DNA of 49,282 nucleotides from Nitrosarchaeum sp. (GTDB lineage: Archaea > Thermoproteota > Nitrososphaeria > Nitrososphaerales > Nitrosopumilaceae). Made by a program: the position numbers and the translations under genes. Positions 25,225 through 33,455 of this stretch are shown in pieces (positions within the stretch are counted from its first letter, which is position 1; each line of letters begins with the position of its first letter). The notes under the pieces are model-generated. The model saw only the letters and a list, made by a program, of their open reading frames with translations, was not told the origin of the DNA and did no database searches. Where the stretch lies: contig JAHFUX010000004.1 in assembly GCA_023264875.1 (NCBI GenBank), positions 1 through 49,282 on the forward strand, in the 5' to 3' direction.

Positions 25225-25629
25225 TCTAATTTCTTCTAAAATAGTAAACCACACAATTCCATTGTGAATTATTTCATATTTCCTTAAGACCAAAGCATCA
25301 TCAGTATTACGGTTAAAGGAGATCACATTTCGGGTTGCTTTGATGTTGTTGATATTAAGAATAGTGCCTACTCCATGTTTTTTCTTTAAAAGATCAGACA
25401 TAATAGATTCAGGCAAAACAGTGGAATCAAATTCCACGTATGCTTTAATCACAGGCAATTCATTTGCAATGATTGCAATCTTTCTCACAAATTGGTGAGG
25501 CGTGATAGCATTTTGTTCTATTACTTCTAAATGGATATTGCAATTTAATATCTCACTAAGAACAGTAATCACTTGACCTACAGGAGCATCCAATATTTTA
25601 TTTAACAAATCTTCAGAAATCGTATTCAT
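25192..25629 (-). CDS. Chorismate pyruvate-lyase-like protein (DUF98/UTRA fold)
   Basis: 145 residues. The segments HQFVRKIAIIANELPVIKAY, FDSTVLPESIMSDL, GVGTIL, ATRNVISF and LRKYEIIHNGIVWFTILEEI follow the order seen in chorismate-lyase-like proteins (UbiC, DUF98), where Arg and the final Glu contact 4-hydroxybenzoate. Such enzymes release pyruvate from chorismate. The UTRA ligand-binding domain shares this fold, so a binding rather than catalytic role is possible. Neighbours (methyltransferase, UbiA-like protein) fit quinone or aromatic metabolism. The start is 16 bases from the stop of the UbiA-like gene. Confidence 0.6.
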   Translation of the reverse strand: MNTISEDLLNKILDAPVGQVITVLSEILNCNIHLEVIEQNAITPHQFVRKIAIIANELPVIKAYVEFDSTVLPESIMSDLLKKKHGVGTILNINNIKATRNVISFNRNTDDALVLRKYEIIHNGIVWFTILEEIRLDNLGSNNNS

Positions 25630-25645
25630 ATAGTATTATTGTGTT

Positions 25646-26341
25646 TTAAACAATTAAAAGGTGTCTTAATACAAAAAAGAAAATCGTTCCAAATATCACA
25701 ATAGAGCTGACAAGTTTGAGAATAGTTTCTTTTTTGTGAAATATTTCATAAGGTGCATTTTGTTGCTTTAGAATTTTATATTTTCGGGAGATGGTTATCA
25801 AAAGGTAGCTTGCAAGACCGGCAATTATAGAAAATATTATTGTTTCAAAAGATATGGAGTTTGATTGAATTACTGCTCCTGCAAAAACAGGCAAAATTCC
25901 CCAAGATATGACAAATGAGACATTATTATGAAATTTACCATGAAACAATTCAAGATTATATGCAAAAAGAAAAAATATTTCGATCGCCCCTATTGGAAAT
26001 AACATCCAAGAATCTAAAAACGCATAATACATTCCAATGGAAAATGACAAAATTAGAGAAACAATTGATGCTAACCATAGATTGGTCCGAGATATGTTCC
26101 CCCAGGGTCTTTTCTTACTTCCCAAGGCATCAAGGCAATGGGCAGACACCCCAATTGCAAAAAAATAGAGTAAACCAATCGATAGTAATCTATCCAGACT
26201 AGATTCTACTGAAAGAGAACCCCAAATTACAAAGGATATGACCATTCCAGTATAAGGTAAAAACAAAATTCCCACAGTTAGTCTAAAATTCCTAGGACCA
26301 AATTTTGGAACAAACCATTCGGATAATCTGTCATTTGGCAT
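25646..26341 (-). CDS. UbiA-like polytopic membrane protein
   Basis: 231 residues with about seven hydrophobic helices. Around residues 66-84 it reads AHCLDALGSKKRPWGNIS, reminiscent of the UbiA prenyltransferase loop (NDxxDxxID...RP...G.IS): the last Asp and the RPxGxIS part are kept, while the first Asp residues are missing. The second aspartate loop is not evident (AYNLELFHG). It could be a divergent prenyltransferase or a non-catalytic relative. It is co-oriented with the chorismate-lyase-like gene and probably in one operon. Confidence 0.5.
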   Translation of the reverse strand: MPNDRLSEWFVPKFGPRNFRLTVGILFLPYTGMVISFVIWGSLSVESSLDRLLSIGLLYFFAIGVSAHCLDALGSKKRPWGNISRTNLWLASIVSLILSFSIGMYYAFLDSWMLFPIGAIEIFFLFAYNLELFHGKFHNNVSFVISWGILPVFAGAVIQSNSISFETIIFSIIAGLASYLLITISRKYKILKQQNAPYEIFHKKETILKLVSSIVIFGTIFFFVLRHLLIV

Positions 26342-26409
26342 TATTTTTATCTCAATCTAGTATTCTGATGTTGCCTATAGCAATATGGTCAGATCTTATC
26401 TTTCCAAAG

Positions 26410-26658
26410 TTATTCATTTACAGAATCACAATTTGGACATTTTTGATTACATATTTTAGAACCGCAGTCAGCACAGATGCCGTCTCCCAGTTCTTTTTCT
26501 ATAGATTTTCTTCTATATCCTACATAGAATTTTATTCCAAAATAGATAGCAATTGCAATTAAAGCCGCATATATTGGTGCCATGAAAGGAATCAATCCAA
26601 TCATAAAAAGTAAAAGACCAACAATCAAAATAATATCGCGTTTTTCAAAATTCAACAA
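26410..26658 (-). CDS. Small membrane protein with C-terminal zinc ribbon, 82 aa
   Basis: Two adjacent hydrophobic segments (about residues 8-25 and 27-46) are followed by a basic linker (YRRKSIEKE) and a zinc ribbon CADC...CPNC (about 62-78; an extra Cys in KICNQKC). The ribbon would lie in the cytoplasm. This design (hairpin anchor plus ribbon) is frequent in archaea, with no known function. The gene ends 68 bases from the start of the UbiA-like gene. Confidence 0.65.
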   Translation of the reverse strand: MLNFEKRDIILIVGLLLFMIGLIPFMAPIYAALIAIAIYFGIKFYVGYRRKSIEKELGDGICADCGSKICNQKCPNCDSVNE

Positions 26659-26801
26659 AATTAAAACCAGATAGAATTCATAAAAACATGCCGGAGCTCA
26701 GAGCCATTAGTTTTACTTCATATCAAAGTCATTACTCTAACTCTTCCTCATTGCTCGGCAATAAAATTAGAATATGATTTGATAATAAGATAATGATTTA
26801 G

Positions 26802-26878
26802 TGGTGGGATCGGCGTGATTTGAACACACGACCTCTGCGTCCCAAACGCAGAATCATACCAAGCTAGACCACGATCCC
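26802..26878 (-). tRNA. tRNA-Pro (anticodon TGG)
   Basis: Read on the minus strand from 26878, the RNA folds as a standard cloverleaf: acceptor GGGATCG/CGATCCC, D-arm GTCTAGC..GGTATGATT, anticodon stem CTGCG/CGCAG with loop TTTGGGA (anticodon TGG), and T-arm GTGTG-TTCAAAT-CACGC. Discriminator A is at 26805, and CCA appears to be encoded at 26804-26802. No intron is seen. It reads proline CCA codons and, by wobble, others. Confidence 0.95.
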
Positions 26879-26952
26879 AGTGAATCCTCAAAGTCGCCCA
26901 ATTTAAGCTTGATAGATAATCATTTTAAAGGCATTCAAAAGAACAGAAAATA

Positions 26953-27849
26953 TTGCAGTTAGACGATTATATCAAAGCCGGAAAAATTGCTGCTGAAGTA
27001 AGAGAGATGGTAAGAGAAAGAAACTGGGTTGGAAAAACAGTTTATGAAATTTGTGAGGAAGTAGAAAATCAAATTAAAAAACGCGGAGCAAAATGCGCAT
27101 TTCCAGTAAATGTAAGTATCAATGAAATAGCAGCCCATTATACAGCAGAACCAAATGATCCAATCATAATTACAGATTCTGATTTGGTCAAAATTGATCT
27201 TGGCACACAAATTAATGGATATATTGCAGATACTGCAGTTACAGTTTGTCAGGATGCACAATTTGAGGGATTGATTAAAGCTGCAGAAGAAGCATTAAGC
27301 AATGCAATGTCCATGATAAAAGTAGGAGTCAAAGCAAGTGATATTGGACGAACCATAGAAAAAACAATAAAACAAATGGGATTCAAACCAATTGCAAATC
27401 TTAGTGGACATTCTTTAGGACAGTACACAATACATGCAGGAAGATCCATCCCAAATATTTGGTCAGTTGGGGGATTTACACTGACAGAAAATACAGCTTA
27501 TGCATGTGAACCATTTGTCACTACAGAAAAAGGAGGGGGGTTTGTAAGAAATGGAAAAATAAAAAACATATTTGCATTAAATTCAAGAAAAAAAACAAAA
27601 AATGATGAAGCAGATAAACTGCTTGATTATATCTGGGAAAAATTTAACATGTTACCTTTTGCATTAAGATGGATTACAAAAGATTGGGAAGAAAAGAAAG
27701 CCAGAGAACTATTAGAACAACTTGTTAATAAAAAAGCAGTTCAGGCATATCCAGTATTAATTGAAATAAATGAGCAAAGAGTAGCTCAAGCAGAACATAC
27801 TTTTATTCCAAATGAGAATGGGGTTACAGTAACAACTATTTCTCAATAG
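26953..27849 (+). CDS. map: Methionine aminopeptidase, type II
   Basis: The enzyme removes the initiator methionine from nascent proteins. 298 residues; the five metal ligands are visible: D82 (VKIDLG), D93 (GYIADTAV), H153 (LSGHSLGQY), E186 (ACEPF) and E281 (QAEHTF). The helical insertion before the last ligand marks type II, as expected for an archaeon. The start is TTG at 26953. The stop overlaps by 14 bases the convergent zinc-ribbon gene. Confidence 0.95.
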   Translation: MQLDDYIKAGKIAAEVREMVRERNWVGKTVYEICEEVENQIKKRGAKCAFPVNVSINEIAAHYTAEPNDPIIITDSDLVKIDLGTQINGYIADTAVTVCQDAQFEGLIKAAEEALSNAMSMIKVGVKASDIGRTIEKTIKQMGFKPIANLSGHSLGQYTIHAGRSIPNIWSVGGFTLTENTAYACEPFVTTEKGGGFVRNGKIKNIFALNSRKKTKNDEADKLLDYIWEKFNMLPFALRWITKDWEEKKARELLEQLVNKKAVQAYPVLIEINEQRVAQAEHTFIPNENGVTVTTISQ

Positions 27850-28015
27850 TTTCGCCAAAGATTTTTTCTATTACAGTAATTCCATTACAAGAATCACATT
27901 TTGAGGTTTCAGTAAAGAGAACATCTCCAAATTGGAATTTTCTTTTTCGTTCCAAATTACATTTATTGCATTTTTCTACAGTATATGCTAAGATAGTTTT
28001 TTCTTTTGAGAACAT
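27836..28015 (-). CDS. Small zinc-ribbon protein, 59 aa, coupled to DUF1512
   Basis: 59 residues with two CxxC pairs: EKCNKCNLERK (about residues 15-18) and SKCDSCNGI (about 40-43), i.e. a complete four-cysteine ribbon. Its ATG (28013-28015) overlaps the DUF1512 stop as TAATG, so the two genes are translationally coupled. A nucleic-acid or partner-binding role is likely from the fold only. The gene was read from the sequence and is short enough to be missed by gene callers. Confidence 0.75.
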   Translation of the reverse strand: MFSKEKTILAYTVEKCNKCNLERKRKFQFGDVLFTETSKCDSCNGITVIEKIFGETIEK

Positions 28016-29136
28016 TATTGTGGTACCCCCATGGTATTTCCTACACCAATTAACAAAACAGATTGACCAGGTTTTATATTGTCATGAATCATCTCATAGA
28101 TTTGCAAGCGTACATTATCTGCCTTGTCTGCAATTTCTTTAGTCATTAGGGTGATTGCTTCTTTGACAGATTGTTTTATTACAATTGCAAAAATAGGAAT
28201 GTTATTTTTTGTTGCAATGTTCTCTATCTGAAATCGTTCAGTTCCAATTCCACCGATTGCTGCACCAAATCCTTGTGCAGTAGTTGCAGATTCTTCTCCT
28301 TCCATTTTTAATGCAGCATCTACCATGATGATAATATCAGGTTTGTTTTTAGAGATAATTGATTCCACTGCATCTCCAGGTCTACCAACAGTAGAGCCAG
28401 GACCTTCAGCTTTTAATAAAAATAATTTTCGTCCATCATATTGAATTTCACTAAGAACGGTTTGAAAAGCAATTGATTCCTTTTTAGTATCAAGCATCAT
28501 TTTGCCTACAACCATAGGGCCTATCCCATCACCTATAGGCTGACCCATTTTAAAAGCAGGAATAGCTTTGTGCATGGCTTCTGCTTCTTCTAATATAAAA
28601 GGCAAAATCATTTGAAGCGGTAAAATTAATGGATAGTTATTCTGTTTTTTTGCAGTCAAGTAAAGGTGATTAATTACTTTGTAAATCATTTGCAAAGAAG
28701 TGGCAATTTCAAGCAGGGTTTGAATTTTGGTTAATTCTAAATCACTTGTTTGTGGAGACAATGATTTTACATGTTCTCTAGAATAATCTTCTCGAGCCCT
28801 TACGATATGTCTAACTTTGGAAACTATTCCGTTTGGGTCCATGTCAACTGGCATTATAGTAAAATAATCTAAAAAGCGGTCAATTTTTTTAGTCGGATCA
28901 TCTTTAGGATTCATGTTTTTTTTAATATAATCAATTAGTTCATTTCGGGATTGAGTTTTGTAGTCTTCTAGTTTATTGATTCCTTTTTTTATTTCTCCAG
29001 ATGTAATTGCTAATTGAATTCTCTGCCCATAGAAGACAAAAATAATAATTGGAACAATCCAGATTAACATCATAATTGGATTGGTTTCATCATTTAATCC
29101 AAACAATTGATCAAAATCGATGTTTGTAAAATCCAA
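28015..29136 (-). CDS. DUF1512 family protein
   Basis: 373 residues: one membrane helix near the N-terminus (about 19-36, MMLIWIVPIIIFVFYGQ), then a large cytoplasmic domain. Recognisable stretches are VSKVRHIVRAREDYSREHVK, FKMGQPIGDGIGPMVVGKM and AEGPGSTVGRPGDAV, plus IIMVDAALKMEGEESATTAQGFGAAIGG with many glycines, suggesting a phosphate- or nucleotide-binding site. The family is archaeal and uncharacterised to my knowledge. Overlap with the following zinc-ribbon gene points to a joint function. Confidence 0.8.
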   Translation of the reverse strand: MDFTNIDFDQLFGLNDETNPIMMLIWIVPIIIFVFYGQRIQLAITSGEIKKGINKLEDYKTQSRNELIDYIKKNMNPKDDPTKKIDRFLDYFTIMPVDMDPNGIVSKVRHIVRAREDYSREHVKSLSPQTSDLELTKIQTLLEIATSLQMIYKVINHLYLTAKKQNNYPLILPLQMILPFILEEAEAMHKAIPAFKMGQPIGDGIGPMVVGKMMLDTKKESIAFQTVLSEIQYDGRKLFLLKAEGPGSTVGRPGDAVESIISKNKPDIIIMVDAALKMEGEESATTAQGFGAAIGGIGTERFQIENIATKNNIPIFAIVIKQSVKEAITLMTKEIADKADNVRLQIYEMIHDNIKPGQSVLLIGVGNTMGVPQ

Positions 29137-29260
29137 TAGATTCAGAGTTAATGGAATCCAAATTAAATCATTCGTATAATCAAAGACAATAATGAAAAAT
29201 TCAACCTAAAGTAGAAATTGTAAAAATAGTCTACTCGAGGGTAAAAAAATGGCGAGTGCT

Positions 29261-29269
29261 TTTATTATA
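29261..29269 (+). promoter_or_regulatory. TATA box of tbp
   Basis: TTTATTATA is centred 28 bases before ATG 29293, the archaeal spacing for a transcript starting at the start codon. Confidence 0.5.
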
Positions 29270-29292
29270 GGGATGGTAGAAAAAACCTGAAT

Positions 29293-29853
29293 ATGCCACA
29301 GACAAAGCCTATTGTAAGCGTGGAAAATGTTGTAGCATCTGCCTCAGTTGACCAGAAAATGGATCTAAATGAAATTACAAGAACATTCCCAGATGTAGAA
29401 TATCATCCTGACCAATTTCCAGGACTAGTCTTTAGACTAAAGAGTCCAAAAACAGCAACTTTGATTTTTACCTCAGGAAAAATGGTATGTACGGGATCAA
29501 AATCTGAAGAAATGGCAAGAAAAGCAGTAAAAACAGTAGTACAAAAACTTCGAAAAGGAGGAATTAAAGTAAAAAAAGATGCAACAGTTGAAATTCAAAA
29601 TATAGTAGCATCAATTAATCTTGGGGGTAAAATCCATCTTGAACAAGCCGCACGAACTTTACCAAGAAGTATGTATGAACCTGAACAGTTTCCAGGATTA
29701 ATTCACAGAATGTTAGATCCAAAAACAGTAATTTTGTTATTTTCTTCTGGAAAACTTGTATGCACTGGTGCTAAAAAAGAACCAGATGTGTACAGATCAG
29801 TAAACAACTTGCATGCACTACTAGAAGAAAAAAATCTAATGATCTACGATTAA
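29293..29853 (+). CDS. tbp: TATA-box-binding protein
   Basis: TBP binds the TATA box and recruits TFB. 186 residues with the twofold repeat (about 7-95 and 98-184): IVSVENVVASASVDQKMDLN / VEIQNIVASINLGGKIHLE, YHPDQFPGLVFRL / YEPEQFPGLIHRM, and TLIFTSGKMVCTGSKS / VILLFSSGKLVCTGAK. The acidic tail typical of many archaeal TBPs is absent. It is the only TBP in this window, against two TFBs. Confidence 0.96.
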   Translation: MPQTKPIVSVENVVASASVDQKMDLNEITRTFPDVEYHPDQFPGLVFRLKSPKTATLIFTSGKMVCTGSKSEEMARKAVKTVVQKLRKGGIKVKKDATVEIQNIVASINLGGKIHLEQAARTLPRSMYEPEQFPGLIHRMLDPKTVILLFSSGKLVCTGAKKEPDVYRSVNNLHALLEEKNLMIYD

Positions 29854-29877
29854 TCGTAGATTGAATTTATTTTCAGA

Positions 29878-30204
29878 TTACTTTATTGGACTTCCTAATG
29901 GAACATCTTCATTGACAGTTAACCAAAACGGTTTATCATCAACATCAGCTGCCAAAAGCATTGCATTTGATTCTACACCTGCCATTGTTTTTGGTTCTAG
30001 ATTTGCAATAACAATTACAGTTTGTCCAATAATGTCTTCGGGTTTGTAATATTGTGCACCACCAATTATCACGTTTCTTTTTTCATTACCAAGATCAATG
30101 ATTCCTTTAATAATTCTGGTTTTACCTGAGATGGGTTCAGTTGAAATAATTTTTGCCACACGAATATCTAATTTTGCAAAATCATCATAAGTTACATAAG
30201 ACAT
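29878..30204 (-). CDS. tRNA-binding OB-fold protein (MetRS beta / CsaA-like)
   Basis: 108 residues forming one EMAPII/Arc1p-type tRNA-binding domain: FAKLDIRVAKIISTEPISG, RNVIIGGAQYYKPEDIIGQ, VIVIANLEPKTMAGVESNAM and VPLGSPI. In many archaea this domain is a stand-alone partner of methionyl-tRNA synthetase; related bacterial CsaA has chaperone-like properties. It is convergent with tbp. Role as a tRNA synthetase partner is the best guess. Confidence 0.88.
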   Translation of the reverse strand: MSYVTYDDFAKLDIRVAKIISTEPISGKTRIIKGIIDLGNEKRNVIIGGAQYYKPEDIIGQTVIVIANLEPKTMAGVESNAMLLAADVDDKPFWLTVNEDVPLGSPIK

Positions 30205-30245
30205 AAGAATTCCTAAATTACCTTGTTAAAATGAATTTCGAAATT

Positions 30246-30461
30246 TCACATTAGAGCTTTTTTATCAATACCACTTGTCTCAATTTCATATTTTAGAGCC
30301 GCGGGAAGTTCAATGTATTTTTTATTAACCAATACAATTATTTGGTCATCAGGCACATTTACCATTTTTAGTAACTTGCCACGTTGATGAGCATAAGCAT
30401 TTTTCCAAAATCCTGCTCCATCAAAGGTTTCAATTTTTGGCATATATCGTGAAGGTTTCAT
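30246..30461 (-). CDS. Hypothetical protein, 71 aa
   Basis: A basic 71-residue protein (MKPSRYMPKIETFDGAGFWK...) with no motif or membrane helix. The end ETSGIDKKALM follows a likely helix. The frame is clean and composition matches neighbours. A branched inverted-repeat structure (30475-30553) lies just upstream. Family not recognised. Confidence 0.6.
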   Translation of the reverse strand: MKPSRYMPKIETFDGAGFWKNAYAHQRGKLLKMVNVPDDQIIVLVNKKYIELPAALKYEIETSGIDKKALM

Positions 30462-30474
30462 TTTAAGGGTAATT

Positions 30475-30553
30475 GACTGTGACGGAAGTTTGGCAATTGC
30501 CGTTAGAACTGGAGTTACTGTTCTGGATTTTAGGCATGTTGCCCATCACAGTC
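30475..30553. other. Branched hairpin (cloverleaf-like) in divergent intergenic region
   Basis: Outer arms GACTGTGA (30475-30482) and TCACAGTC (30546-30553) pair perfectly. Inside are three smaller stems: ACGG/CCGT (30482-30485 with 30500-30503), AGAAC/GTTCT (30505-30509 with 30520-30524) and GGCA/TGCC (30533-30536 with 30540-30543). The size resembles a tRNA, but no T-loop, anticodon loop or D-loop signature fits on either strand. It may be a structured non-coding RNA, a leader of the minus-strand gene at 30461, or a regulatory site. Confidence 0.35.
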
Positions 30554-30611
30554 TCTTTCTGTACATATAGGAATCTAATATATTTAATGCGAAATTAACG
30601 AATAAAAGGCC

Positions 30612-31028
30612 ATGGCAGAAATCGAAGTTTCAGTTGGAATTAGTGCTCAAATAGACAAAGTTTGGGATATAGTATCAGACATAGATAACGAACCAAAATT
30701 TTGGAAAGGAACTAAAGAGATTAGAAACATATCAAAAAATGAAAATACAGTCAACAGGGAGATAACCATTGCATTTAGAGACCAAAAATGCATACAAGAA
30801 GTAAAATTGTATCCCAAGGAAAAGATCGAGGCTGTATTTACAAAAGGAATCATAGACGGAACTAAAATCATTACTCTAACTGCCAAAGATGGAAAAACAT
30901 TGCTGAATGTAAAATGGGATATCAAACTTACAGGTGTGATGGGGATGTTTACAGGGATGATAAAAAAACACATTGAAAGTGGAACAGTGCAAGCATTGCA
31001 AAAGATCAAAGAAGAAATAGAGAGATAA
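30612..31028 (+). CDS. SRPBCC (START-like) ligand-binding protein
   Basis: 138 residues of the SRPBCC/polyketide-cyclase-like fold: EVSVGISAQIDKVWDIVSDI at the N-terminus, then beta strands and a long C-terminal helix (MIKKHIESGTVQALQKIKEE). These domains form a hydrophobic cavity that binds lipids, polyketides or cofactors. An AT-rich TATA-like element lies at 30571-30583. The GT2 gene starts 5 bases after the stop, suggesting a lipid-linked role; this is inference. Confidence 0.8.
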   Translation: MAEIEVSVGISAQIDKVWDIVSDIDNEPKFWKGTKEIRNISKNENTVNREITIAFRDQKCIQEVKLYPKEKIEAVFTKGIIDGTKIITLTAKDGKTLLNVKWDIKLTGVMGMFTGMIKKHIESGTVQALQKIKEEIER

Positions 31029-31033
31029 AATTC

Positions 31034-32239
31034 ATGGAATTAATTTCAGATATTTTGAATTATACACTAACTGCAATTTTAATTGGAGTATCCATTACAT
31101 GGATATTTCTAATTAAATCGATGATTGATTCTGTCAGATTAACTCCATATCTAGATAAATTTGAAAGAAAGGAACACACTAATCCCAAAGTTTCAATTAT
31201 TCTTCCTGCAAGAAATGAAGAAGAATTTATTGGAAAATGTTTAGATTCGTTAATTGAGCAAGACTATACAAATTATGAAATTATTGTAGTTGATGATTCA
31301 TCAGATGATGCAACAGGTAAGATTATTTCAGAATATGCAAAGAAAAATTCCAAAATAATATCAGTGAGTGCGCAAATAAAACCAGATGGATGGATGGGGA
31401 AAAACTGGGCATGTATGGAAGGATACAAAAAGGCAACAGGAGAATTATTATTATTTACAGATGCAGATACTAAACATTCACAAAATGTAATTTCTCTTGC
31501 AGTATCACATTTACTTTCTTGTAATTTAGACGCATTATCAGCAATTCCGAAAATGCGTACAATGGATTTTTGGACAAGCATCACACTTCCTATGATTTCA
31601 ACATTTCTTCATACAAGATTTTCAGCTATTCGAGTAAATGACCCTTCAAAGAAAACAGCATATTTCTTTGGTAGTTTTTTCATAATTAAACAAAAAACCT
31701 ACAAAGAAGTAGGAATGCACGAGGGTGTAAAACATGAAATTATTGAAGATGGGGCACTAGGAAAAAAAGTAAAACAATCAGGACATAAGATGAAAATGAC
31801 GAGAGGAGATCATCTGATAGAAGCAGTGTGGGCACGAGACAAAAGTACACTTTGGAATGCCCTCAAAAGACTGATGATTCCACTATATCTTCAAAATGAA
31901 AAAATTGCAATTGGTGTTTTCTTTGCAGTATTATTCTTACTTTTTATGCCATTTCCAATTTTAGCATATTCTGCTTTATGGGTATTGGAAACAACATCGT
32001 TTTTAATTTTATTTGTAGCGTCATTTGTTGCGTCAATTATGATTTACATAGGAGCAATAATTGAAGCCAAGAAACTATTACAATTGAGATTAATTGAGGC
32101 ATTATTTGCTCCTCTAGGGAGCTTGATAGTAGTACTAGGATTTTTGGGCGGATTACTTCAGGCAAAAAACAGTACCATATCTTGGAGAGGAAGAAAATAT
32201 TCCATGAAAGATCATGTTCAGAATTCGATAAGTGTATAG
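31034..32239 (+). CDS. Membrane-bound glycosyltransferase family 2
   Basis: 401 residues. An N-terminal membrane helix (about 8-28) is followed by a GT-A domain with KVSIILPARNEEEFIGKCL, the nucleotide-binding VVDDSSDDA, and the metal-binding DADT (about 142-145); the acceptor-side EDGALG lies near 240. Three C-terminal helices (about 290-380) anchor it. It probably transfers a sugar to a lipid or carotenoid-like acceptor. It is 5 bases downstream of the SRPBCC gene and upstream of an HtrA protease. Confidence 0.85.
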   Translation: MELISDILNYTLTAILIGVSITWIFLIKSMIDSVRLTPYLDKFERKEHTNPKVSIILPARNEEEFIGKCLDSLIEQDYTNYEIIVVDDSSDDATGKIISEYAKKNSKIISVSAQIKPDGWMGKNWACMEGYKKATGELLLFTDADTKHSQNVISLAVSHLLSCNLDALSAIPKMRTMDFWTSITLPMISTFLHTRFSAIRVNDPSKKTAYFFGSFFIIKQKTYKEVGMHEGVKHEIIEDGALGKKVKQSGHKMKMTRGDHLIEAVWARDKSTLWNALKRLMIPLYLQNEKIAIGVFFAVLFLLFMPFPILAYSALWVLETTSFLILFVASFVASIMIYIGAIIEAKKLLQLRLIEALFAPLGSLIVVLGFLGGLLQAKNSTISWRGRKYSMKDHVQNSISV

Positions 32240-32276
32240 CAATACTTTTAGATAGAAAATATGGTAACGATTTCGC

Positions 32277-33413
32277 ATGGATAAATCAGGAATGTTAGTA
32301 GGAGGAACAGTAGGGGCTGTAATTGTTGCAGTTATTTTTGCAGTAATTTTGATAACACCTACTACAATGAAGTCTGAAATTATTTTAAGTGACAAACCCA
32401 TTCCAAGTGCAATAGGAGAAACTTCAGCATATTCAAAGAATCTTTCATTAATTGAGATATTTGAAAAATCAGAACCAGGAGTAGTAAGAGTTAATGTTCA
32501 AAGAACAGATCAAGCAAATGGAACTAGTGGAATTGGCTCAGGTTTTGTTTTTGATAAAAAAGGACATATCATTACAAATTCTCATGTTGTAAAGGATGTA
32601 AAAAAAGTGGTGGTTACATTTCTTGATGGTCGTTCATACAATGCAGAAATAATTGGTTTTGATGAATTTACAGACATTGGAGTTGTAAAAGTTAATGCGG
32701 ATTTATCATTGTTACAACCACTGGCATTGGGGGATTCATCTAATCTCAAAGTTGGAGAGCCAATTGCTGCAATTGGAAATCCATTTGGACTATCAGGTTC
32801 TATGACATCAGGAATTGTCAGTCAATTAGGTAGATTATTACCTTCAGGTGCAGGGTATTCCATTCCAGATGTGATTCAAACAGATGCTGCAATCAATCCA
32901 GGAAATTCTGGAGGACCGTTGCTAAATATGAGAGGAGAAATTGTTGGAATAAACACGGCAATACAATCCACTACAGGTGAATTTACAGGGGTTGGATTTG
33001 CAGTCCCATCCCAGACAATAGCCAAAATTGTTCCAAGTCTAATAGAAAATGGAAAATATCATCACCCATGGATTGGAATTTCGGGCAGAGATATTGATCC
33101 TGATCTAGCCAAAGTTTTGAATCTAAATGATGCAGTAGGATTTCTTGTAATCACAGTAGTAGAAAATAGTCCTGCAGCAAAAGCAGGCATACATGGATCT
33201 AATGAGACAGTTCAAGTGGAAGGAGTAAATTATCCAATTGGAGGAGACATCATACTATCAGTAGATGGCAAACAAGTAAGAAAAATAGACGATATTTTGA
33301 TTCATCTACAAAGAGCAAAATCGGTTGGAGATGAAATGAATTTAGAGGTTCTAAGAGAGGGCAGAACAACTAATATCACAATTGTCTTAGAAGAAAGACC
33401 AAATGGAAATTAA
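32277..33413 (+). CDS. HtrA/DegP-type serine protease with PDZ domain, membrane-anchored
   Basis: 378 residues. A single N-terminal membrane helix (about 7-28) is followed by a trypsin-like domain with an intact triad: H103 (TNSHVV), D133 (FTDIGVV) and S211 (NPGNSGGPL). One C-terminal PDZ domain (about 280-370) contains GFLVITVVENSPAAKAGI and GDIILSVDGKQVRKIDD. The protease domain should face outside, serving quality control of exported proteins. Ordinary length for a one-PDZ member. Confidence 0.92.
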   Translation: MDKSGMLVGGTVGAVIVAVIFAVILITPTTMKSEIILSDKPIPSAIGETSAYSKNLSLIEIFEKSEPGVVRVNVQRTDQANGTSGIGSGFVFDKKGHIITNSHVVKDVKKVVVTFLDGRSYNAEIIGFDEFTDIGVVKVNADLSLLQPLALGDSSNLKVGEPIAAIGNPFGLSGSMTSGIVSQLGRLLPSGAGYSIPDVIQTDAAINPGNSGGPLLNMRGEIVGINTAIQSTTGEFTGVGFAVPSQTIAKIVPSLIENGKYHHPWIGISGRDIDPDLAKVLNLNDAVGFLVITVVENSPAAKAGIHGSNETVQVEGVNYPIGGDIILSVDGKQVRKIDDILIHLQRAKSVGDEMNLEVLREGRTTNITIVLEERPNGN

Positions 33414-33455
33414 AACAATACAAGCATAAATACTTCTAGGCAAGCAACACAACTA

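Noticed and set aside
30475-30553. tRNA gene candidate
   Set aside because: Length and branching fit, but no T-loop (TTCxA), no 7-base anticodon loop and no D-loop GG at the right place on either strand.
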